A DNA stretch of 64,000 nt from an uncultured Paracoccaceae bacterium (GCA_951812615.1 CATOSU010000001.1:1116001-1180000), one strand, 5' to 3'; positions 17,056-26,845 are shown, numbered from the stretch's first letter. Program-made: numbers and translations. Notes: generated from the letters alone by a model not told the origin.

Positions 17056-17441
17056 TGACCGTCGAGCTTCTGTTTTCGTCGGCCGTGGGGGTTCTGACAG
17101 CGGCAGGGATCTATCTGGTGCTGCAGCTGCGGACGTTCCCGGTGATTTTGGGCCTGAGTTTCCTGTCCTACGCGGTCAACGTGTTCCTGTTTGCGTCGGG
17201 GCGGCTGGTGGTCAACCAACCACCGATCCTGACCAAATACGCTGAAAGCTATACCGATCCGCTGCCGCAGGCGCTGGTGCTGACGGCGATCGTGATTTCC
17301 TTCGGGATGACCGCTGTGGTGGTGATGATCGCGCTGAGCGCATGGCTGTCGGCGCGCGATGACCGCGTCGACATGGAGAACGAGGATCCGCCGCCGGATG
17401 ACGACGAGGACGGCGAAACCGGGTCGGAGGCGCCGTCATGA
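17052..17441 (+). CDS. mrpC: Mrp antiporter subunit C
   Basis: The 129-residue protein has three membrane segments with NuoK-like order and an acidic C-terminal tail (EDPPPDDDEDGE). It overlaps mrpA by 4 nt (ATGA). It is paired with MrpA and MrpD as the complex-I-like core of the antiporter. The long acidic tail is beyond the usual NuoK fold and is not explained. Confidence 0.93.
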   Translation: MMTVELLFSSAVGVLTAAGIYLVLQLRTFPVILGLSFLSYAVNVFLFASGRLVVNQPPILTKYAESYTDPLPQALVLTAIVISFGMTAVVVMIALSAWLSARDDRVDMENEDPPPDDDEDGETGSEAPS

Positions 17442-19012
17442 ACCACTGGATCATTGCGCCGGTGGTGCTGCCGGCGGTTCTGGCGCCTTTCATCATCATG
17501 GTGATCCGGTTCCATCTGGATCTGCAGCGCATTTTCTCGATTGCCGGCACCGGGTTGCTGGTGGTGATTTCGCTGGTGCTGATGGGACAGGCCAGCGGCG
17601 GGACCATAGAGGTTTACGAACTCGGCGACTGGCCGGCGCCGTTCGGCATCGTGCTGGTGCTGGACCGGTTATCGGCGCTGATGTGTTTGCTAACGGCGGT
17701 GCTGGCGTTTTTCGTGTTGCTCTACGCGGTTGGCAGTGGCTGGGACACGCGCGGCTGGCACTTCCACGCACTGTTTCAGTTTCAGCTGATGGGCGTGATG
17801 GGGGCGTTCCTGACGGGGGATGCGTTCAACCTGTTCGTGTTCTTCGAGGTGCTGCTGATCGCGTCTTATGGCCTGATGATCCATTCCGGGGGGCCAGTGC
17901 GGCTGCGGGCCGGGCTGCAATACGTGATCTACAACCTGCTGGGGTCCACCCTGTTCCTGTTTGCGCTCGGCACGCTTTACGCGGTGACCGGCACGCTGAA
18001 CATGGCCGATCTGGCAGTGCGGGTGGCCGAACTGCCCCCCGATCAGTCGGCGCTGCTGCGGGTCGGCGCTGTGCTGCTGCTGTTGGTGTTCTGCATCAAG
18101 GCGGCGGTTCTGCCGCTGCATTTCTGGCTGCCGGCGGCCTATGCCAATGCGCCGGCCCCGGTGGCGGCGCTGTTTGCGATCATGACCAAGGTCGGCGCTT
18201 ATTCGATCCTGCGCATGTACACGCTGGTTTTCGGACCAAACCTGACGGTGACCGAGGGGCTGATCAGCACCTGGCTGCTGCCGGCGGCGGTGATCACGCT
18301 GGCGGTGGGCTGTATCGGGGTGCTGGGCGCGCGGCGGGTCGGGCGGCTGGCCGCGTTCGGCGCCATCGGGTCGATGGGGACGCTGCTGATCGCGATCTCG
18401 GTCTTCACGGCGGCGGGCAGCGGCGCGGCGCTGTATTACCTTGTGCATTCGACGCTGGCCACGGCGATGCTGTTTCTGGTCGCGGACATGGTGATCGAGA
18501 GGCGCGGCAACGATCATATCGCCTGCGATATGCGGATGCCGCAGAACGGACTGGTGGCCGCGTTCTTCTTTGCCGCGGCGATCGCGATGGCGGGAATGCC
18601 GCCGCTGTCGGGGTTTCTGGGCAAGCTGCTGGTTCTGGACGCGACCCGGGATGCGCCGGGCTGGAGCTGGATCTGGGCGACGATCCTGTTCACCTCGCTG
18701 GTGATGATCGTCGGGCTGGCCCGGGCGGGCAGCCTGCTGTTCTGGAAACCGTTCGATCCGTCGCTGCGCGAGACACGGTCGGATGAGCCCGAAGACGGCG
18801 ACGAAGACGCGGGCGTGGTGGAAGACGCGATCGACACGACGCCGCAACCGGTTGCCGCCCTGCCCTTCGTGGCCACCGGCGGGCTGCTGGCCGGGCTGAT
18901 CGCGTTGACTGTGCTGGCCGGACCGGCGATGGATTATGCAAATGCCACCGCGCAACAGCTATACGTGCCGCAGGGATACATCGGCGCCGTGCTTGGGGAG
19001 GGGTCGGAATGA
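17438..19012 (+). CDS. mrpD: Mrp antiporter subunit D
   Basis: The 524-residue polytopic protein belongs to the proton-translocating ND2/ND4/ND5 family, with LPLHFWLPAAYANAPAPVAA and membrane-embedded Lys and Glu residues as expected. It overlaps mrpC by 4 nt and mrpE by 4 nt. A hydrophilic acidic stretch (PEDGDEDAG) interrupts the last membrane segments. It is the second ion-path subunit of the Mrp complex. Confidence 0.94.
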   Translation: MNHWIIAPVVLPAVLAPFIIMVIRFHLDLQRIFSIAGTGLLVVISLVLMGQASGGTIEVYELGDWPAPFGIVLVLDRLSALMCLLTAVLAFFVLLYAVGSGWDTRGWHFHALFQFQLMGVMGAFLTGDAFNLFVFFEVLLIASYGLMIHSGGPVRLRAGLQYVIYNLLGSTLFLFALGTLYAVTGTLNMADLAVRVAELPPDQSALLRVGAVLLLLVFCIKAAVLPLHFWLPAAYANAPAPVAALFAIMTKVGAYSILRMYTLVFGPNLTVTEGLISTWLLPAAVITLAVGCIGVLGARRVGRLAAFGAIGSMGTLLIAISVFTAAGSGAALYYLVHSTLATAMLFLVADMVIERRGNDHIACDMRMPQNGLVAAFFFAAAIAMAGMPPLSGFLGKLLVLDATRDAPGWSWIWATILFTSLVMIVGLARAGSLLFWKPFDPSLRETRSDEPEDGDEDAGVVEDAIDTTPQPVAALPFVATGGLLAGLIALTVLAGPAMDYANATAQQLYVPQGYIGAVLGEGSE

Positions 19013-19506
19013 AACTGGCCAGACGGGTATTTCCGCATCCGCATCTGAGTGCCCTGCTGGTGCTGGTCTGGTGCCTGCTGAACAATTCATTTTCGCTGAA
19101 CACGGTGGTTTTCGGGCTGATTCTCGGGCTGGTGATCCCGTTCGCCACGGCGCAGTACTGGCCGGACCGGCCCCGGCTGAAGCGACCGCTGATGATCGTG
19201 GAATACCTGATCGTGGTGATCTGGGACATCATCGTGGCCAACGTGGTCGTGGCCTACCTGATCCTGTTCCGGCGCAATGCCAGCCTGTCGCCGAACTGGG
19301 TCGCGATCCCGCTGGAGCTGCGCTCGGCAGAGGCGATCACGGTGCTGGCCGGGACCATCACGCTGACCCCCGGAACGGTTTCGGCGGATCTGAGTTCGGG
19401 CGGGCACGTGTTGCTGGTGCATTGCCTGAACGCCGAGGACACCGACTCCGTGCGCGACGAGATCAAGTCACGCTATGAACGCCGCCTGAAGGAGATTTTC
19501 GAATGA
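19009..19506 (+). CDS. mrpE: Mrp antiporter subunit E
   Basis: The 165-residue protein has two or three N-terminal membrane segments and the family's soluble domain with TLTPGTVSADL. Length and order in the operon are standard. It overlaps neighbours on both sides by 4 nt. MrpE is an accessory membrane subunit needed for full antiport activity. Confidence 0.93.
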   Translation: MKLARRVFPHPHLSALLVLVWCLLNNSFSLNTVVFGLILGLVIPFATAQYWPDRPRLKRPLMIVEYLIVVIWDIIVANVVVAYLILFRRNASLSPNWVAIPLELRSAEAITVLAGTITLTPGTVSADLSSGGHVLLVHCLNAEDTDSVRDEIKSRYERRLKEIFE

Positions 19507-19775
19507 TCATCGAATATGCCATCTACTTCGCCGCCTTCTGCTTTGGCAGCGGGTTGCTGATGAATTTGTGGAAGATCGTCAGCGCCGAGGGCGTGGGCGA
19601 CCGGGTTCTGGCGCTGGATACGATGGTGATCAACGCCATTGCGCTGATGGTGCTGTTCGGCATGTGGAAAGGGACCGAGATGTATTTCGAGGCGGCGATG
19701 ATCATTGCCATGCTCGGATTCGTCTCGACCGTGGCCTATGCGCGGTTCATGCTGCGCGGAAACATCATCGAGTGA
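19503..19775 (+). CDS. mrpF: Mrp antiporter subunit F
   Basis: This is a 90-residue protein of three membrane segments with the conserved GDRVLALDT near residues 34-42. It is translationally coupled by 4-nt overlaps to mrpE and, with a GTG start, to mrpG. Family and length fit MrpF/MnhF. Confidence 0.92.
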   Translation: MIIEYAIYFAAFCFGSGLLMNLWKIVSAEGVGDRVLALDTMVINAIALMVLFGMWKGTEMYFEAAMIIAMLGFVSTVAYARFMLRGNIIE

Positions 19776-20170
19776 GCGGTATGGGCGATCTGTTCGAAAT
19801 CACCGTGGCCATCTTCCTGATCATTGCCGGCGTGTTCGGCTTTGTCGGGTCGTTCGGGCTGATCAAGCTGTCCGATCCGATGTCGCGGCTGCACGCGCCG
19901 ACCAAGGCGACCACGCTGGGCGTTGGCGGGGTTCTGATCGCGTCGATGATCCATGCGCTGCTGGTGGAACGCCAGTTGTCGGTGCATGAGCTGCTGATCA
20001 CGATCTTCCTGTTCCTGACCGCACCGATCACCGCGCATTTCATCGCCAAGGCATATATTCACCGTCACTGCACCGACGCGGATCTGCCGGATCCGGGGCC
20101 GGACCCGCGCTGGGCCGGGCTGACGGAAGAGGACGAGGCCGAAACCGGCAGCGACGCTCATCAGGCCTGA
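19772..20170 (+). CDS. mrpG: Mrp antiporter subunit G
   Basis: The protein has three membrane segments with the family pattern KLSDPMSRLHAPTKATTLG, then an acidic tail. Two starts are possible: a GTG at 19772 that overlaps the mrpF stop by 4 nt as at every other junction here, or the ATG at 19781. I chose the GTG for that pattern. It is the last gene of the operon; a convergent gene ends 33 bp beyond. Confidence 0.9.
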   Translation: MSGMGDLFEITVAIFLIIAGVFGFVGSFGLIKLSDPMSRLHAPTKATTLGVGGVLIASMIHALLVERQLSVHELLITIFLFLTAPITAHFIAKAYIHRHCTDADLPDPGPDPRWAGLTEEDEAETGSDAHQA

Positions 20171-20202
20171 CGGCCATCTTCGCTGCGGCGGGGGATCGCC
20201 GG

Positions 20203-21039
20203 TCAGCCGCCCTTTGGCACTGTCAGGAGTTTCGCGGCCAGCCCCTCGCTGTTGATCGGGGCGGCGGCGAAGGGGCCGCCATGTGCCATCTGGCCGGGAT
20301 CCTGCGGATCGGCGGGCCCGGCTTCGGCAAAAAGCTGTGCGGCCCAGGCTTCGGCATTGTCCTGCGGCTTGTACCCCAGATAGGCGGCGGAAGCGTTGTC
20401 GACCGGGCAGCGGTCATTGTTGCTGACGCCATAGACCACGGTATAGCCGGTGATCGGCGCATCGATCGAGGCCGACACCAGCCGCACCAGATCGCCGTAG
20501 CTCAGCCACGATCCGAGGGCGCGGGTGTTCATCGGTTCCGGCGTACAGGACAGGATCCGCAGGCACACGGCTTCGATCCCGGATTTCTCCCAGTACATGC
20601 GGGCCACGTCCTCGGCAAAGCATTTGGCGATGCCATAAAACCCGTCCGCCCGGTGTGCGACATCCACGCCGATGGCCTGATTTTTCGGGTACATGCCGAC
20701 CGCGTGGATCGAGGAGGCATAGACCACCCGCTTCACCCCGGTCAGGCGCGCGGCCTCCCACACGTTGTAGGCGCCGATGATGTTGGGGCCCAGCACCTGC
20801 TCGAACGTGCCCTCATCCCCGATGGCGCCGAAATGCACGACCATGTCAGCCCCGTCGATCAGCGCGTGCATGGCGGCCTTGTCCGCGAGATCGGCGTTGA
20901 CCCAGCTTTCATTGCCGGCCAGCGGGCCGGGGGCATCGGCGATATCGGTCGAGACCAGCGTTTCGGCCATGGCCGCGAGTGGTCCGCGCAGTTGGGTGCC
21001 CAGTTTTCCGGCAGCGCCGGTGAGAACAATCTTCTTCAT
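20203..21039 (-). CDS. uronate dehydrogenase-like NAD-dependent sugar oxidoreductase
   Basis: The 278-residue short-chain (extended-type) dehydrogenase has the nucleotide motif GAAGKLG at 8-14, a catalytic Ser in YASSIHAVG and the YxxxK pair in YGIAK. It resembles uronate dehydrogenase, which oxidises uronic acids to aldaro-lactones. It ends a five-gene reverse-strand operon with an HpaI-type aldolase, a FAD oxidase and hydantoinase subunits. A sugar-acid step would suit the aldolase but not obviously the hydantoinase, so the substrate is uncertain. Confidence 0.78.
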   Translation of the reverse strand: MKKIVLTGAAGKLGTQLRGPLAAMAETLVSTDIADAPGPLAGNESWVNADLADKAAMHALIDGADMVVHFGAIGDEGTFEQVLGPNIIGAYNVWEAARLTGVKRVVYASSIHAVGMYPKNQAIGVDVAHRADGFYGIAKCFAEDVARMYWEKSGIEAVCLRILSCTPEPMNTRALGSWLSYGDLVRLVSASIDAPITGYTVVYGVSNNDRCPVDNASAAYLGYKPQDNAEAWAAQLFAEAGPADPQDPGQMAHGGPFAAAPINSEGLAAKLLTVPKGG

Positions 21040-21051
21040 CGCGGGTCCTTG

Positions 21052-21825
21052 TCAGCCAGTCTGTTCGCGCATGGTTTTGACCGTTGCGTCCATGGCGCGG
21101 GCCAGGGCGACGGCCTCGGTCGCGCAGGCCACAAAGGCAAATTCGTCGTTCAGCAGATCGGAGGCGAAGCCGAGATCGCCCATCATGGTGCCCGGCGGCA
21201 TGCCCCGGTCGGCCAACCGCTTCGCGGCCGGGCGGATCACGTCCCACACTGCCGGGGTCATCGGTTTGCCGATATGGCCCATGTCGGCCGCAATGTCGGA
21301 CGGCCCGAAGAAAATACCCGAAACGCCGTCGACATCGGCGATCTCGTCGACGCAGGCAATCGCGTCGAGGGTTTCGACCTGAATGATGATGGTCATTTCC
21401 TCTTCGACCCGGTCGAAATAGTCGGGCATGCGGCCAAACTGGTTCGCGCGGGTGGACCCGGCCACGCCCCGGATGCCGCGCGGCGGATAGCGGCAGGCGG
21501 CGACGGCGGCTTCGGCCTCTTCCGGCGTCTGCACCATCGGAAAGATCACGCCGGGTGCGCCGATGTCCAGCAGGCGCTTGACCATCACGGCGTCGTTCCA
21601 GGGTGGGCGCACGATGGCCGTGGTCGGGTGCGGCGCGAAGGCCTGCAGCTGACCGAGCACCGAATCGACGTTGTTGGGCGCGTGCTCCATGTCGATCACG
21701 GCAAAGTCGAACCCGGCGCTGGCCACGATTTCCGAGGCGAACGGGCTGGCCAGGCTGACCCACATGCCGACCTGTTTGCGGCCTTCGGCGAGACCTTGGG
21801 TGAAACTGTTGGCGGGGAAATTCAT
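21052..21825 (-). CDS. HpcH/HpaI-family class II pyruvate aldolase
   Basis: The 257-residue TIM-barrel protein shows the family's catalytic and metal residues: DMEHAPN (base His), QVET with the metal Glu, and FFGPSDIAADMG with the metal Asp. Relatives cleave 4-hydroxy-2-oxo acids to pyruvate and an aldehyde (HpaI, GarL, RhmA). It overlaps the FAD oxidase gene by 4 nt. With the uronate dehydrogenase-like neighbour it suggests breakdown of a sugar-acid derivative, but no dehydratase is present to make the usual substrate. Confidence 0.85.
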   Translation of the reverse strand: MNFPANSFTQGLAEGRKQVGMWVSLASPFASEIVASAGFDFAVIDMEHAPNNVDSVLGQLQAFAPHPTTAIVRPPWNDAVMVKRLLDIGAPGVIFPMVQTPEEAEAAVAACRYPPRGIRGVAGSTRANQFGRMPDYFDRVEEEMTIIIQVETLDAIACVDEIADVDGVSGIFFGPSDIAADMGHIGKPMTPAVWDVIRPAAKRLADRGMPPGTMMGDLGFASDLLNDEFAFVACATEAVALARAMDATVKTMREQTG

Positions 21826-23021
21826 ATCACGGCTTTCTCGATGAAGGGTTCGTTGCGTTCGATGCGACCGTAACCGAATTCGGAGAGGTCAATCGAGCGG
21901 TATTCGCCGTATGCGATCCATTCCGACAGGCCCCGCCCGATGGCCGGCGACTGTTGCAGCCCGTGGCCGGAAAATCCGTTGACGAACAGGAAGTTGGAGA
22001 TCCGGCTGTGGGGGCCGACAATGGCGTTGTGATCGAGTGTGTTATAGGCGTAGTGGCCGACCCAGCTGTTGATCAGCCTGATCGCCTCGAATTGCGGCAC
22101 GCGGTAGGCGATGGCGGGCCAGGCTTTTTCCTGCCACAGCGAATGATCTTCGGTGAAATCGGTGTAGTCGACGGGGGGATCGATGTCGGGCGGACAACCG
22201 GCGAGGTAATAGCGCCCGTCCGAGCGCATGTGGACACCGTTGGGATCGATGGTCAGCGGCAGGTCCTGCCCCAGCGGGTTTTCAGCGTCGAAGATGAAGG
22301 TGTAGCGTTTGCGGGGTTCGACGGGAATGTCGATGCCGGCCATGGCGCAGGTGAGCCGCGCGCGCGGTCCCGAGGCATTCACAACCTGACCGCAGGCGAT
22401 GGTTTCGCCGGTGGCGAGCGTGACGCTTTCGACCCTGCAGCCGGCGGCGTTCAGGGTCATCGAGACGGCTTCGTTATGGATGATTTCCGCGCCCTGCGCC
22501 CGGGCCTTGCGTTTCCACCAGTCAAAGATGGTGGCGCCGTCGAAATAGCCTTCGTTGAGCGGGTTGTGATTGGCGGCGGTGATGTCTTCGAGATTGTAAA
22601 ACGGGTATTCGGCGGCGATCTGGTCCCGGGTCAGGTGCCGGGTGCCGGCGCCGTTGGCGGCCTGAACCTGTTGCGCCGCTTTCATCGCGGCGGCATCTTC
22701 GGGGATGGCGGCGAAATACATGTAGCCGTAGCTGTGCAGGGGAATTTCGGGGGCCTCGGCATCGCCGATGAAGTCCTGAAAGTTCCTTATGAACTCCACC
22801 CCGAATTGAGAAATCTTAACGTTGATTTCTGCCGTGAACTGTTGGCGGATGCAGGAATTGGTGTGCGTGGTGGAGGCAAATTCATAGGTCGGATCGCGTT
22901 CGAGCACCAGAATGCGGCCATCGAAATCCGGGTTCCGGGTCAGCCACCAGGCGACTGAGGCGCCGTACATCGCGCCACCGACAATGACCACGTCATAGGA
23001 TGTGTGGGCCGGTGCCTGCAT
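21822..23021 (-). CDS. FAD-dependent oxidoreductase (DAO family)
   Basis: The 399-residue flavoprotein has the N-terminal FAD motif VVIVGGAMYGASVAWWL and a C-terminal NGFSGHGLQQSPAIG segment, both characteristic of the glycine/sarcosine/D-amino-acid oxidase family. It is likely to oxidise a secondary or D-amine. It lies with no gap after hyuB and overlaps the aldolase by 4 nt. A link from hydantoin-type ring opening to an N-substituted amino acid and its oxidation is a sensible order, but inferred. Confidence 0.85.
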   Translation of the reverse strand: MQAPAHTSYDVVIVGGAMYGASVAWWLTRNPDFDGRILVLERDPTYEFASTTHTNSCIRQQFTAEINVKISQFGVEFIRNFQDFIGDAEAPEIPLHSYGYMYFAAIPEDAAAMKAAQQVQAANGAGTRHLTRDQIAAEYPFYNLEDITAANHNPLNEGYFDGATIFDWWKRKARAQGAEIIHNEAVSMTLNAAGCRVESVTLATGETIACGQVVNASGPRARLTCAMAGIDIPVEPRKRYTFIFDAENPLGQDLPLTIDPNGVHMRSDGRYYLAGCPPDIDPPVDYTDFTEDHSLWQEKAWPAIAYRVPQFEAIRLINSWVGHYAYNTLDHNAIVGPHSRISNFLFVNGFSGHGLQQSPAIGRGLSEWIAYGEYRSIDLSEFGYGRIERNEPFIEKAVI

Positions 23022-24716
23022 CTATTCCGCCTCTCCTTTGCGAACGGCCTCGGCCACGGCGGCAATGTCCTGTGCCGAGAGACCATAGTCCCGGGCCGCA
23101 GTTTCGGGTGTGATGTAGCCGCGCGCAAGGTCACGTTTGACCTCGGCCGGATCGCGGTCGGACGGCGCGCCATAACCGGCGCCGCCGGGAAAGGCCATCA
23201 TCACCTTGCGCCCGTGCGGCACGAATTGTTTGCCCTTGCCGCGCATCGCCGTCTGGTCGTCCAGCGACACGTTTGTCGGCCCGCCGGGATGCCCGCCATG
23301 GCGGCCACGCGCCGGGTGATCGACCCGGTCGAACATCAGCGAGATGTCAAATTCCTGCCCTTCGCGCGCGCCGACTTCCATGTACTGACCCAGCCCGCCC
23401 CGATACCGCCCTGCCCCGCCGCTGTCGGGCCGCAGTTCCTTGCGCCAGATGATGACCGGACCGGCATGTTCGGTGGCCTCGGCCGGCATGGTCATCACAC
23501 CCGACGGGAAGGCCGTGGCGTTCATGCCGTCCAGCGTGGACCGCGCACCGGAACCGCCGGAATTGAACATCAGCACCTCGGAACGCACCGCGTCCGGCGG
23601 TGCCGGGGCATCCGTGCGCGGGCGCAGAGAGACCTGAAAGTTGCAGAGTGACCCCGCCCCTTCGGCCGGGATCCGGCCCGGCAGGATCTGATCGAGCGCG
23701 TCATAGACCGTGTCGGGGATCAGGTGGCCGATCACATGGCGCAGGGCCACCGGCGCGGGGTGCGGCGCGTTCAGGATGGAGCCTTCGGGCGCGGAGATGA
23801 CAAAGGGCGCCAGCGAGGCGGCATTGTTCGGGATCTCGGGCGCGATGGCGCATTTGAGGGCATAGCAGGCATAAGCCTTGGTATAGACATGCGGGACGTT
23901 GATGCCCTTTTTGTCCACGCCCGAGGTGCCGGTGAAATCGCAGGTCATGTGGTCGTCCTGCACGGCGAGTTTCACCGCCAGCGTGATCGGCGTGTCATAG
24001 CCGTCGATTTCCATCCGCCCGCTTGCGGTTTCGCGCGGCAGGGCGGCGATGCGTTCGATCGTGGCGCGGCGGGAGTTTTCGAGGATATAGGCGGCGATGC
24101 CCGACAGGTCGGTCAGGGCAAACTCGTCCATCATGTTTGTCAGACGGCGATGGCCGATCTCGTTACAGGTGGCCAGCGCGTAGATGTCACCGACCAGTTG
24201 ATCGGGTTCGCGCACGTTGCCGCGCACGATCCGGATCAGGGTCTGGTCGACCTCACCCCGGTCGGCGAATTTCATGATCGGGATATAGAGCCCCTCTTCG
24301 TAGACCGAATTGGCATCGGCCCCGAAGCCGCGCCCGCCAATGTCCACAATATGCGCGGTGCAGGCGAAGAAGCCGACGAAGCTGTCCCTGTAGAAGGATG
24401 GCGTGACGACGGTGATGTCATGCAGGTGGCCGGTGCCTTCCCACGGGTCGTTGGTGATGTAGACATCGCCCGGGTACATGTTTTCGCGCCCGATACGGCG
24501 GATGAAGTGGCCCACCGCATCGGCCATGGCATTGACATGCCCCGGCGTGCCGGTGACCGCCTGCGCCAGCATCTGTCCCTGATCGTCATAGACCCCGGCA
24601 GACAGGTCGCCCGCCTCGCGGACTGAGGTGGAAAAGGCGGTGCGCACCAGCGCCTGCGCCTGTTCCTCGACCACCGAAATCAGGCGGTTCCACATGACCT
24701 GATAGGAAACGCTCAT
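23022..24716 (-). CDS. hyuB: hydantoinase/oxoprolinase subunit B
   Basis: The 564-residue protein matches the HyuB family throughout (e.g. TAFSTSVREAGDLSAGVYD near 27, GTPGHVNAM, FNSGGSGARS and the GAGYGAP end). It works with HyuA as an ATP-dependent amidohydrolase on five-membered cyclic amides such as hydantoins, N-methylhydantoin or 5-oxoproline. It overlaps hyuA by 4 nt. Which ring is cut cannot be told. Confidence 0.9.
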   Translation of the reverse strand: MSVSYQVMWNRLISVVEEQAQALVRTAFSTSVREAGDLSAGVYDDQGQMLAQAVTGTPGHVNAMADAVGHFIRRIGRENMYPGDVYITNDPWEGTGHLHDITVVTPSFYRDSFVGFFACTAHIVDIGGRGFGADANSVYEEGLYIPIMKFADRGEVDQTLIRIVRGNVREPDQLVGDIYALATCNEIGHRRLTNMMDEFALTDLSGIAAYILENSRRATIERIAALPRETASGRMEIDGYDTPITLAVKLAVQDDHMTCDFTGTSGVDKKGINVPHVYTKAYACYALKCAIAPEIPNNAASLAPFVISAPEGSILNAPHPAPVALRHVIGHLIPDTVYDALDQILPGRIPAEGAGSLCNFQVSLRPRTDAPAPPDAVRSEVLMFNSGGSGARSTLDGMNATAFPSGVMTMPAEATEHAGPVIIWRKELRPDSGGAGRYRGGLGQYMEVGAREGQEFDISLMFDRVDHPARGRHGGHPGGPTNVSLDDQTAMRGKGKQFVPHGRKVMMAFPGGAGYGAPSDRDPAEVKRDLARGYITPETAARDYGLSAQDIAAVAEAVRKGEAE

Positions 24717-26794
24717 GTGTCTTCTCCCGTGCGGATATCGATACAGCCATCGGCCCGCGCCCGGGCGGTCATGCCGGCGGGCAGGATGACCGAGGTTTCG
24801 TCCTCGGTAATGACGGCCGGTCCGGTGACGGTCTGACCGGCGGCGAGCGTCGTCCGGTCGGTCACCGATGCAGCGAGCGGTTTTCCGAGCGCCGGATCGA
24901 ACAGGCTGCGGGTGCCCGTGGCCACCGCGGCGCCGGTCTCATCGCTCTGTGGGACCGGAACGGTTTCCGGCGACGGTGTCGCGGCGTTGACGGCCCAGAC
25001 GGTGATCTCGATATCGAGCCCCTGCACCGTGCGCGCAAAGAGCTTTTCGTATTCCGCTTCGAACCGGGTCTGAAACACCGCCGCGTCCGGATGCGCGGCC
25101 TCTTCTGCAGTCAGCGGCACGGGGATTTCCCAGCCCTGCCCGGTGTATCGCATGTAAACCTTGTATTCGGCCCCGATCGGCGCGGTCGCATCGCAACTGC
25201 GCACAAAACCGGTGGCTTCCCCGGCCAATTCGGCAAAAAGCGCGCGGATGACGGCGGCATCGAAATCGCCCAGCCGCATGTAAACGCTGCGCGTGGCCTC
25301 GAAACTGAAGGGCGCGCGCAGGAACCCGATGGCAGATCCCACACCGGCCCCGGGCGGCACCAGAAACCGCGAAATGCCCAGTTTCTGACAGAGCCGCGCG
25401 GCGTGCAGGGGGGCGGCACCGCCAAAGGCGATCATCGTGTATTGCGACAGGTCTTCGCCGTTTTCCACCGCATGCACACGGGCGGCGTTGGCCATGTTCT
25501 CGTCCACCACCTCCGACAGGCCGAAGGCGGCGGTTTCGGTGCCCATGTCCAGCCTGTCGCCCAGCGTGGACTGAAGCGCGGCCGCGGCGCGGTCGGGATG
25601 CAGCGCGATGGAGCCGCCGGCGAAATTCTGCGGGTCCAGCCGGCCCAGCAGAAGATCGGCATCGGTGACCGCGGGCCGGTCCCCGCCGCGCCCGTAAGAG
25701 GCCGGGCCGGGTTCGGAGCCCGCACTTTCCGGGCCGACCCGGATCTGGTTCATCGCGTCCACATGCGCCAGCGACCCGCCGCCGGCGCCAATCTCGACCA
25801 TGTCGATCACCGGGATCGAGATCGGCATGCCAGAGCCTTTCTTGAACCGGTAGGAGCGGGCAACCTCGAACACGCGGGCGGTGCGCGGTGTCTGGTCCTT
25901 GATCAGACAGATCTTGGCGGTGGTGCCGCCCATGTCGAAGCTGAGCACCTTGTCCAGCCCGTGCCGCGCGGCGATGTCGGCGGCAAAGACCGCCCCGCCC
26001 GCGGGGCCGCTTTCCACCAGCCGCACCGGGAATTCCGCCGCGTTTTCCAGGGAGATGATGCCGCCGCCCGAATGCATCAGAAACACCGGGCAATCGAGCC
26101 CCTCGCCGCCCAGCCGTCCCTTCAGCCGGGTCAGGTAGCTTTTCATCAGCGGCTTGATATAGGCATTGGCGACAACCGTGTTGAAGCGTTCGTATTCGCG
26201 CATCTGCGGGCTGACCTCACAAGAGAGCGACACCATCGCGCCGGGCAGACGCTCTGCCAGAACCTCGGCCACCATGCGCTCATGCGTCTCGTTCAGGTAG
26301 GAATGCAGAAAGCCCACGGCAACGCTGTCATACCCGGCCCCGGCCAGTTCATCGGCCAGCGCGGCCACCGCCCCGCGGTCCAGCGGGATCAGCACCTCGC
26401 CCCGCGCGCCGATGCGTTCGGGCAGGGTGTAACGGCGCTGACGGGGCAACAGCGGCTCGGGCAGTTTCAGGTTCAGGTCATATTGCTCGAAACGGCTCTC
26501 GGTGCGCATCTCGATCACGTCGCGGAAACCCTGCGTGGTGATCAGGGCAGTTTTTGCACCGCGCCGCTCGATCAGCGCGTTGGTGGCCAGCGTGGTGCCG
26601 TGGATCACCTGCCCGATTTCACCCGGCGCCACCCCGGCCTGCGCACAGACGGTACGGATGCCCTGCAGGATCGCGTCCTCGGGTGCCCCGTAAGTGGTCA
26701 GCACCTTGACCGAGGCCCGGGTTTCCCCGCGCTCCAGCACCACGTCGGTGAAGGTTCCGCCGATGTCGACGCCCAGCCGCCAGGGTTTGGTCAT
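24713..26794 (-). CDS. hyuA: hydantoinase/oxoprolinase subunit A
   Basis: The 693-residue ASKHA-fold protein has the phosphate-binding motif GVDIGGTFTDVV at its start and SFDMGGTTAKICLI near the middle, both typical of HyuA/OplA. It is first in a five-gene operon read on the reverse strand. The promoter region between it and the LysR gene holds an 18-bp inverted repeat 52 bp upstream of the start. Together with HyuB it should couple ATP hydrolysis to opening of a cyclic amide. Confidence 0.9.
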   Translation of the reverse strand: MTKPWRLGVDIGGTFTDVVLERGETRASVKVLTTYGAPEDAILQGIRTVCAQAGVAPGEIGQVIHGTTLATNALIERRGAKTALITTQGFRDVIEMRTESRFEQYDLNLKLPEPLLPRQRRYTLPERIGARGEVLIPLDRGAVAALADELAGAGYDSVAVGFLHSYLNETHERMVAEVLAERLPGAMVSLSCEVSPQMREYERFNTVVANAYIKPLMKSYLTRLKGRLGGEGLDCPVFLMHSGGGIISLENAAEFPVRLVESGPAGGAVFAADIAARHGLDKVLSFDMGGTTAKICLIKDQTPRTARVFEVARSYRFKKGSGMPISIPVIDMVEIGAGGGSLAHVDAMNQIRVGPESAGSEPGPASYGRGGDRPAVTDADLLLGRLDPQNFAGGSIALHPDRAAAALQSTLGDRLDMGTETAAFGLSEVVDENMANAARVHAVENGEDLSQYTMIAFGGAAPLHAARLCQKLGISRFLVPPGAGVGSAIGFLRAPFSFEATRSVYMRLGDFDAAVIRALFAELAGEATGFVRSCDATAPIGAEYKVYMRYTGQGWEIPVPLTAEEAAHPDAAVFQTRFEAEYEKLFARTVQGLDIEITVWAVNAATPSPETVPVPQSDETGAAVATGTRSLFDPALGKPLAASVTDRTTLAAGQTVTGPAVITEDETSVILPAGMTARARADGCIDIRTGEDT

Positions 26795-26845
26795 TCCTGT
26801 CGCTCCCTTGGTTCAGGGCAGAGTAACGGCCGGCAATGCATCACG

